Source: a virus
DNA: 27,794 nucleotides
IMG/VR virus record: IMGVR_UViG_3300042554_000177
Coordinates: 1-27,794 of that record
Strand: one strand, 5' to 3'
Of the stretch, positions 23,572-27,794 are shown in pieces. Under the pieces are notes generated by a model that saw only the letters and a program-made list of their open reading frames with translations, did not search any database and was not told where the DNA came from. Each line of letters begins with the position of its first letter. Within the stretch, counting starts at the first letter, position 1. Both the position numbers and the translations under genes were made by a program.

Positions 23572-23743
23572 GCTTTTCCTTGCATTCCTTGCATATCCAC
23601 CTGTATCTCAGCCCGCCTGGAAACACTATGTCCATGCCATCCTTGTTATTTCTGTCAATTTTGCAATTGCTGCAATACCTAACTCCAAAATCTGACGCAA
23701 TCTTATGCGTGATTTTCGCTAACTTCTTCTGGGTACTGCTCAC
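23555..23743 (-). CDS. Zinc-ribbon protein (62 aa)
   Basis: Contains RYCSNCKIDRNNKDGM and RYRWICKECKEKR, giving a CxxC pair near residue 24 and another near residue 53, enough for one zinc ribbon. The rest is basic. I chose the GTG at 23743, with AGGGAG nine bases before it; an ATG 15 codons upstream is also possible but would deepen the overlap with NinB. Zinc-ribbon proteins of this size are common in phage nin-type regions between recombination genes. No specific function known. Confidence 0.65.
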   Translation of the reverse strand: MSSTQKKLAKITHKIASDFGVRYCSNCKIDRNNKDGMDIVFPGGLRYRWICKECKEKRGNKT

Positions 23744-24107
23744 TAAATTGCACTCCCTTGGTTGATCCAAAATGATAGATGAATTCAATCAATTCGTTCA
23801 TCTCCAACTTTGTCATTTTGCTGGTTGATGTCCCCAGCACCACAAACCCACCCTCAATACCAGGCACAACATCCTGGCGCTTTAGCGCTGCCGTACAAAC
23901 ATCCTTCCAATTTTCCGCTGTCAACTTGCTGCCGTGCCAGTTTACCTGCTCCGCCAGGTCTGTCAGCAGCGCCCACATTAAAGCATTCTGGGCCAGGCTG
24001 CGCTTTGGTTCTTGAACCGTAACCACATACCCATCACCCGCCAGGCGCACCGCCTCAATGGCCCGGTCTCTAGCCTGCCGGTGATTCATCACAAATATCT
24101 GTTTCAC
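23703..24107 (-). CDS. ninB: NinB/Orf-type recombination mediator (134 aa)
   Basis: Lambda Orf (NinB) family, which binds SSB and single-stranded DNA and takes over RecFOR-like roles in phage recombination. Landmarks are KRSLAQNALMWALLTDLAEQ (35-54), LTAENWKDVCTAALKR, VLGTSTSKMTKLEMNELIEFIYHFG and GVQFSE. The start is the GTG at 24107 (GGAG six bases upstream), which overlaps the stop of the micro-ORF before it as GTGA. A reading from 24161 would swallow that micro-ORF and is less likely. The length (134) is close to the usual 140-145. Confidence 0.88.
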   Translation of the reverse strand: MKQIFVMNHRQARDRAIEAVRLAGDGYVVTVQEPKRSLAQNALMWALLTDLAEQVNWHGSKLTAENWKDVCTAALKRQDVVPGIEGGFVVLGTSTSKMTKLEMNELIEFIYHFGSTKGVQFSEQYPEEVSENHA

Positions 24108-24178
24108 TCGCCCCTCCACATTCCAATGCCCACCCAGACCAACGCAATTCCCACCACCCATATTGCAATGTCAATCAT
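24104..24178 (-). CDS. 24-aa membrane micro-ORF
   Basis: Tiny frame that reads MIDIAIWVVGIALVWVGIGM and then WRGE. Nearly the whole chain is one hydrophobic helix with a charged end, so a single-pass membrane peptide. The ATG overlaps the previous stop as ATGA, GGGGG stands five bases upstream, and its own TGA overlaps the GTG of ninB. This fully coupled placement with no unused bases argues for real translation; the alternative is a short spacer that happens to be open. Confidence 0.5.
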   Translation of the reverse strand: MIDIAIWVVGIALVWVGIGMWRGE

Positions 24179-24321
24179 TCTTGCCCCCGTTTTATCTCGT
24201 CCAACACCTGCTCCCTGGTAAAAGACCTGTGCTTTTCGATGCACCACAACATGCCATTGGCTGCTTTTTTATTTGGCCTGGTTGATTCCACCAGGGTCAC
24301 GCAGCACTCTAGGCAACTCAA
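24175..24321 (-). CDS. Small Cys-containing protein after the P-like gene (48 aa)
   Basis: Reads with a TTG start at 24321, which overlaps the TGA of the P-like gene (ATTGA). The start is MSCLECCVTLVESTRPNKKA, followed by MLWCIEKHRSF and LDEIKRGQE. Small proteins of the form 'C-L-x-C-C-x-x-L-V-x-x-x-x-P-x-x-x-x-A-x-x-M-L-x-x-I-E' follow replication genes in other betaproteobacterial phages. GTGGGGGC precedes the TTG by about eight bases. A longer frame open upstream to 24612 overlaps the P-like gene completely and is taken as a shadow. The start is uncertain. Confidence 0.55.
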   Translation of the reverse strand: MSCLECCVTLVESTRPNKKAANGMLWCIEKHRSFTREQVLDEIKRGQE

Positions 24322-24956
24322 TCGGTATTGCCCCCACTTCCTACCCGCCCGGCTTTCGCAGCCTGGACAAATTCTCTGATCATCTGCCTGGCCCGCTCCG
24401 CTGCCGCCGGATCTGCTGGCTTTTCCGCTGGCGCTGGCAGCGCTGTCATCGGCTCCGGTATCTCCGGCCATTGATTCTTTTTGATCTCCCGATCCAGCGC
24501 AATTTCCCACCGGCTTTTGATCTGCGGGTAACTGCTGCTTTTCAACTCCCATTGCAAATAGGTCATCGCCCAGAATATCGCCGGGTGCGACCACTCCCCT
24601 TTTTCTCCGCATTCCCTGCTCCTGATTCCAACTATGGCTTCGTAATATGCCCTCTCCGGCTCTATTTCGGGCCTACACGCCGCTAAAAATTCTGGGAGAG
24701 ATGGAGGCCAGGGGTACTTCCTACGAACGGCAGCAAGGCCCGTTTGGATGGCCGTAGGGGTAATTCCGTCCTCAATGAATGCCTCTGCCCACACTTCGCG
24801 CCAATTCTGGATCTGTCCCTCGCTGCTAAATGCGGCCCGCCACCGGCTGGGATACAACCCTTCCAATCGGTTGAACAGGTGATCCATCAAACTGATGCCC
24901 AATTTCGGGTGAACAGCCAGCCAATTACTGGCCTGGGGTGATGTCAATAACGACAT
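24318..24956 (-). CDS. Lambda P-like replication protein (212 aa)
   Basis: Helicase loader of the lambda P type, which brings host DnaB to the phage origin. Typical pieces are LMDHLFNRLEGLYPSRWRAAF (20-42), QNWREVWAEAF, ITPTAIQTGLAAVRRKYPWPPSLPEFLAACRP and HPAIFWAMTYLQWELKSSSYPQ. A Pro/Ala-rich linker (residues about 170-190) and a basic tail follow. The chosen ATG at 24956 has GGGAGG seven bases upstream; an in-frame start at 25013 lies deeper in the previous gene. It overlaps the end of the DUF1376 gene by 32 bases. Confidence 0.85.
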   Translation of the reverse strand: MSLLTSPQASNWLAVHPKLGISLMDHLFNRLEGLYPSRWRAAFSSEGQIQNWREVWAEAFIEDGITPTAIQTGLAAVRRKYPWPPSLPEFLAACRPEIEPERAYYEAIVGIRSRECGEKGEWSHPAIFWAMTYLQWELKSSSYPQIKSRWEIALDREIKKNQWPEIPEPMTALPAPAEKPADPAAAERARQMIREFVQAAKAGRVGSGGNTD

Positions 24957-25629
24957 TTTGTTCCCTCCCTTTGTTGACAAATGCAAACGGATCAAATTTT
25001 TCGGCCTTGCCATTGGCCTTGTTTACCCACTCCGCTTTGAATCCTTGCCAGCCCCTAGCCACGCATTCGGTGATTGCCTGGTTCAATGTCCAGCCCGCTT
25101 TATTGGCCTCGCGCTTGATGGCCTCCAAGGCCGTGCTGGTCAATGGTGACCTCTTGGCTTTCCTGATCGCTAAAAAATCCTCCCAGACCTTTGCCTCAAC
25201 TTCACCAGGCGCATCAGCGCCTATAGTCTTTTTATTGGTTATTGAGTTATTGGTTATTGGTTTATGGTTAGCATTGCCTTTGGATTGCGTTTGCAATGCG
25301 TCCGCATTGCGTTTGCTCCACCTGGATTCTGCCGAGACCCGCGCCTTTGCTGACTTCTCACGGTATTTCTCAATGTTCTTTTCGCACCCCTTGTGAATCC
25401 ACCCATCTGCTGTCAACAAAAAAAAGTTTTCCAGCACCATCAAAACGGCTGCTTTTTCGTCCCTTGTGCGAGCGCTATGCGTCCGCATAACGACTGCAGG
25501 ATCTGTCGGCAGCGGCTGCTCGTTTAGGTAGTAGGTGTCTATCAATTGCCGGTAAGCGCCATGCTCCAGCAGGGTTAGGTGAAAGGTATCTCGGCGGTAG
25601 TCACCGATATTAAACTGATAGTAATGCAC
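24925..25629 (-). CDS. DUF1376 (YdaU-like) replication protein (234 aa)
   Basis: Phage/prophage protein with an N-terminal DUF1376 domain: HYYQFNIGDYRRDTFHLTLLEHGAYRQLID (2-31), then YYLNEQPLP and FFLLTADGWIHKGCEK. Middle (about 95-135) is a polar linker rich in N, K and T; the C-terminal third has VWEDFLAIRKAKRSPLTSTAL and ITECVARGWQGFKAEWV, common in origin-binding proteins paired with P-like loaders (lambda O/P arrangement). The start is GTG at 25629 with GGAG five bases upstream. Origin binding is inferred from the gene pair. Confidence 0.85.
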   Translation of the reverse strand: MHYYQFNIGDYRRDTFHLTLLEHGAYRQLIDTYYLNEQPLPTDPAVVMRTHSARTRDEKAAVLMVLENFFLLTADGWIHKGCEKNIEKYREKSAKARVSAESRWSKRNADALQTQSKGNANHKPITNNSITNKKTIGADAPGEVEAKVWEDFLAIRKAKRSPLTSTALEAIKREANKAGWTLNQAITECVARGWQGFKAEWVNKANGKAEKFDPFAFVNKGREQNVVIDITPGQ

Positions 25630-25765
25630 ACAATCTCCATAGGTGCTGGCCTATCCGGTGACAATTCCGGCAGGTCAGCCCAGTTAAGGGTTCAATTCGG
25701 TCAGATAGACCAGCCCGATGGAGACTGCATATCTGACCCGCATTGCGCTTGTCACGGCGCGTTGA
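25630..25765. promoter_or_regulatory. 136-base spacer with a perfect 9-bp inverted repeat
   Basis: Non-coding spacer between the repressor-like gene and the replication gene. GGTCAGATA at 25699-25707 and its exact reverse complement TATCTGACC at 25730-25738 are separated by 22 bases. Such an arrangement can be a pair of repressor half-sites or the stem of an mRNA hairpin. The neighbouring gene codes for a small HTH protein that could bind it. CCGG...CCGG is repeated nearby (about 25654-25670). An 18-codon frame here has no Shine-Dalgarno. No good promoter pair was seen. Confidence 0.45.
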
Positions 25766-25969
25766 TCAAGATTCTAACTGCTCATTAAATCTCATGGCAA
25801 CAATACCAAAATGGCGCTGCATTTCAATGGCATGCACATACGGCACATGATTGCGCCTGACCCATTGGCTGATGTTGGATTTGTGAATGCCCAGCATCAT
25901 TGCCAATTTGGTCTGGCTGCCCGCCATCTCAATAGCCTCGCGGAGCGCTGCGGGTTTTTCTCTTTTCAT
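25766..25969 (-). CDS. Cro/YdaS-like helix-turn-helix protein (67 aa)
   Basis: Small DNA-binding protein. ALREAIEMAGSQTKLAMMLG (8-27) followed by HKSNISQWVRRNHVP is a clear helix-turn-helix of the Cro/YdaS type (Q-x-x-L-A-x-x-L-G-x-x-x-x-x-I-S-x-W). The end is VHAIEMQRHFGI. Length as for Cro repressors. AGGGA lies about nine bases before the ATG, within the end of the membrane peptide gene, which it overlaps by 41 bases. It may control the spacer downstream. Unusually it is transcribed in the same direction as the genes on both sides. Confidence 0.8.
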   Translation of the reverse strand: MKREKPAALREAIEMAGSQTKLAMMLGIHKSNISQWVRRNHVPYVHAIEMQRHFGIVAMRFNEQLES

Positions 25970-26069
25970 TTCGGATGTCCCTAAAAATCACTAAAGCAAG
26001 CATTGTCAACATTATTAGCAAAAAAATCCAGATCTGTTGCGCCACAATATGTTCAACAAAATAGGTCAT
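25929..26069 (-). CDS. 46-aa single-pass membrane peptide
   Basis: Frame reading MTYFVEHIVAQQIWIFLLIM, then LTMLALVIFRD and a basic tail (IRNEKRKTRSAPRGY). It has one strong membrane helix (about residues 8-29), and positive-inside rule predicts the tail in the cytoplasm. A near-perfect AAGGAGGT stands six bases before the ATG, which itself is two bases after the upstream stop; that is the strongest Shine-Dalgarno in this region. The 3' end overlaps the HTH gene. Function unknown; it could be a small holin-like or superinfection-type peptide, but nothing proves this. Confidence 0.65.
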   Translation of the reverse strand: MTYFVEHIVAQQIWIFLLIMLTMLALVIFRDIRNEKRKTRSAPRGY

Positions 26070-26071
26070 TA

Positions 26072-26284
26072 TCAAACCTCCTTTATCGTTAAAACAATCC
26101 GTACCGGGTAGGTGTCCTTGTAATAATTGCCGCTGGCCGTATTGGCCTGGGCCAGACCTTCCAAGGCCGCCTTCCTGGTTCGGAATAACCAGGTTCTGGC
26201 CGGTTCACCCGGCTCAACCTGGGGCTTCCAGACTAGATTGCCATATCTGTTCTTTAATGCCCAGCACTTAATTCGCGCAGCCAT
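26072..26284 (-). CDS. Small unknown protein (70 aa)
   Basis: Reads MAARIKCWALKNRYGNLVWK, then EPARTWLFRTRKAALEGLAQ and ends VRIVLTIKEV. The pattern of a short beta-rich domain with 'W-x-L-K-x-x-x-G ... F-x-T-R-x-x-A-x-x' resembles small host-takeover or DNA-metabolism proteins of phages, without any assigned family I can name. The ATG overlaps the SSB stop as TAATG. Basic, no membrane segment. Confidence 0.65.
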   Translation of the reverse strand: MAARIKCWALKNRYGNLVWKPQVEPGEPARTWLFRTRKAALEGLAQANTASGNYYKDTYPVRIVLTIKEV

Positions 26285-26691
26285 TAGAACGGAATGTCAT
26301 CATCAAGGTTATTGATCGACTTCTGCGGCTGGTATCCGTCCGCTTTAGCCTTCTCATGGGGTGTCTGCTCAGACCGGCCACCAATCAACTCAACATCCAT
26401 GACCTTGGCCCGCAACGATGTAGCCTGGCCGCTGCCATCCTTTTTGTCATAGGTCTCAATGTGCGGCTCACTTAGCACCACATGCACCTGTGATCCCTTG
26501 GTCATGTAGGGCAGCAACTTTTCTGCCCGGCTGCCCCAAAATGCTGCCTTGATCCATTGTGTCGGGCGCTTGCCATCCTGCTCCCGCTTGCCGTAATTGA
26601 ACGCCAGGCTTAACTCCACCACGACATCTCCCTGTGGGGTGTGCCGCGCCTGGGCATCATTTCCTACTCGCACAACTCCAGACATCATCAT
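26284..26691 (-). CDS. ssb: Single-stranded DNA-binding protein (135 aa)
   Basis: OB-fold SSB that coats single-stranded DNA during replication and recombination. It shows the usual VRVGNDAQARHTPQGDVVVELSLA, TQWIKAAFWGSRAEKLLPYM and KGSQVHVVLSEPHIETY, and a disordered linker ending in the acidic tip DDDIPF, the docking tail for partner proteins (such as NinB here). Length is short compared with host SSB (about 170), as in phages. Three ATG codons stand in a row at the start; the first overlaps the previous stop, and AGGAG lies eight to nine bases upstream. Confidence 0.93.
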   Translation of the reverse strand: MMMSGVVRVGNDAQARHTPQGDVVVELSLAFNYGKREQDGKRPTQWIKAAFWGSRAEKLLPYMTKGSQVHVVLSEPHIETYDKKDGSGQATSLRAKVMDVELIGGRSEQTPHEKAKADGYQPQKSINNLDDDIPF

Positions 26692-27026
26692 TATCCAATC
26701 TCCTTTAGTTTATGGATTCCTGCTTGGGTAATTTGCCAGGCAACAGCCAGGCGGTTCGACTTCGTTTTGCGTACCATGCCAGCGTCCTCAATGTAGCCAT
26801 GCCGCATCAGGGTGACCCGCATGGGCCTGTATGAATTGCCATCTATTGACATCAGCGCCTGGCCTTCCTCATCTGTCAGCCCTGCCGGATACTGCCCAAT
26901 CACAGCCAGCAACCCATGCGTCCGAGTAGAAAACTTTGGCGCTGCGGCCGCTGCAGATGCCCGGCTAGTGGCCGAATGCCGCTGGTGTGGTGGGTAGGTA
27001 GCATTAAAATCAATTGCAATCTGCAT
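26691..27026 (-). CDS. Winged-helix-like small protein (111 aa)
   Basis: Starts MQIAIDFNATYPPHQRHS, continues LLAVIGQYPAGLTDEEGQAL and SIDGNSYRPMRVTLMRHGYIEDAGMVRKT and ends WQITQAGIHKLKEIG. The last two thirds look like a winged helix of the kind used to sense or bind DNA ('S-Y-R-P-R-x-x-x-L-x-x-x-G-x-I'). I chose the ATG at 27026: AAGGAG lies seven to eight bases upstream and overlaps the exonuclease stop. Longer in-frame starts (27050 or 27167) lack a ribosome site and run deep into the exonuclease gene. No function known. Confidence 0.72.
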   Translation of the reverse strand: MQIAIDFNATYPPHQRHSATSRASAAAAAPKFSTRTHGLLAVIGQYPAGLTDEEGQALMSIDGNSYRPMRVTLMRHGYIEDAGMVRKTKSNRLAVAWQITQAGIHKLKEIG

Positions 27027-27036
27027 GGCCCGCTCC

Positions 27037-27794
27037 TTATCTGTGGTCATTTTTGATCTGCCAGAAATCAAGCAGCCTGGTAAACATCTTCCAGCCCTTC
27101 TCAAGATCCTCTGCAGCCCATTCAACAATCTTGACCACGCCTGGGTTATTGCGCGAGACAAACACATTGGCGCAGCGGGCTTTGGGCATAAGCAGCCCCA
27201 TGCGGTAGGCAGCCAACTGCATCATATGTTCGTCAAATCCCTGGACATCATCATCCGGCCCAAACTCTTTGGTCTTGATGTCAATGATCACGCCATAATT
27301 TCCCTCAATGCTGACTGCGTACATATCGCACTTGCCGCCATATCCCAATGGGTGACCAAAAGATTTTTCGCAAATCCACTCATGCTTTCCAAAATGTTTT
27401 GCTACAGCCTTTTCAACTGCGTCAACATAGGCAGCATATTCGTCACCATATGACTTTCCTTCAAACCCCATTTGAACCGCTGCATGGATTCGCGTACCTT
27501 CCTCTGCCGCTTTCTTGCCGGTCTCGCGTGAATCTTCCATGATCCGATCCAGGTAATCGTCCTCTGTCTCGCCATCTTTTCTGGGCAATGTCATCGCCGC
27601 CAGCAATACCTGCTGCTGCTTCCAGCGCTCCAGGCCGGGCGCAGCGGCCACCTTCATAATGGTTGTGACACTTGGTACAAGGTCTTTTGTCCTGGCATCG
27701 CGCAGCGTGGTATTGCGCTCTTTGCCATTCTTGCCGGTCACCGTGTAGCACGGCTGGCCTGCACGGGTGTACCAATGACCTGCCTCGCTGCACG
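27037..27794 (-). CDS. PD-(D/E)XK exonuclease, 5' end outside window
   Basis: Exonuclease of the PD-(D/E)XK superfamily (lambda Exo/Cas4-like). With numbering from the first in-window GTG (27741): LGYGGKCDMYA gives Asp139, VIIDIKTKEF gives Asp154 and Lys156, and HMMQLAAYRMG (172-182) is the helix QxxxY part. The same frame stays open to the window edge and reads EAGHWYTRAGQPCYTV before that GTG, which looks coding, so the true start lies outside. The protein would process double-strand ends for SSB/NinB-assisted recombination. Stop at 27037. Confidence 0.85.
   Translation of the reverse strand, partial: CSEAGHWYTRAGQPCYTVTGKNGKERNTTLRDARTKDLVPSVTTIMKVAAAPGLERWKQQQVLLAAMTLPRKDGETEDDYLDRIMEDSRETGKKAAEEGTRIHAAVQMGFEGKSYGDEYAAYVDAVEKAVAKHFGKHEWICEKSFGHPLGYGGKCDMYAVSIEGNYGVIIDIKTKEFGPDDDVQGFDEHMMQLAAYRMGLLMPKARCANVFVSRNNPGVVKIVEWAAEDLEKGWKMFTRLLDFWQIKNDHR

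Noticed and set aside
24175-24612. A 145-codon minus frame inside the P-like gene
   Set aside because: It overlaps the conserved replication gene completely and its front is low-complexity shadow; only the last 48 codons after the P stop look real. A CxxC pair upstream (CPGC) was tempting but lies within the P coding region.
25690-25743. An 18-codon frame in the replication spacer
   Set aside because: No Shine-Dalgarno, and the frame crosses the inverted repeat; treated as non-coding.

Overview
The window is one side of a tailed-phage genome (or a prophage of the same type). Every gene I can support lies on the minus strand, so the genes read from position 27794 down to 1. The morphogenesis set is that of a short-tailed (podovirus-type) phage. 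It holds small and large terminase, a PF12236-type portal, a Bbp19-like protein, scaffold, a major capsid and cement pair like Bordetella phage BPP-1 Bbp17/Bbp16, a tubular tail adaptor, a large tail hub, a set of ejected internal proteins, and a fibre with a T7-type N-terminal domain. The relatives point to a betaproteobacterial host (Burkholderiales-like), but the base composition looks more balanced than Bordetella or Burkholderia. The host assignment is inference.

Right third (27794 to about 22976): replication and recombination genes, tightly packed, mostly with ATGA/TAATG overlaps. In order of transcription they are a PD-(D/E)XK exonuclease (5' end outside the window), a small winged-helix-like protein, SSB, a 70-aa unknown, a 46-aa membrane peptide, a Cro/YdaS-like repressor, a spacer with a perfect 9-bp inverted repeat, a DUF1376 (YdaU-like) replication protein, a lambda-P-like helicase loader, a 48-aa Cys-containing protein, a 24-aa membrane micro-ORF, NinB/Orf, a zinc-ribbon protein, a Ref-like HNH nuclease and a RusA resolvase. 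A tRNA with a CAU anticodon and several initiator-like features starts on the base after the RusA stop codon.

Middle (22900 to about 14000): two small basic proteins with the same C-terminal tail, terminase, three neighbouring proteins that share a C-terminal motif, portal, Bbp19-like, scaffold, a small conserved protein, capsid, cement, a strong hairpin, a small conserved protein, the adaptor and a beta-rich structural protein.

Left (14028 to 1): tail hub, GNAT-like internal protein, a small internal protein, an 847-aa ejection protein carrying a GH108 muramidase-like domain, a 2369-aa ejection protein that carries ParB-like, GP88-like and zinc-protease-like domains before a conserved virion C-terminus, and the first 333 residues of the tail fibre.

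No lysis genes, integrase, polymerase or CRISPR array were recognised. No plus-strand gene was supported. The most unusual items are the multidomain 2369-aa protein, the initiator-like tRNA, the two small families with shared C-terminal motifs, and the two micro-membrane proteins.
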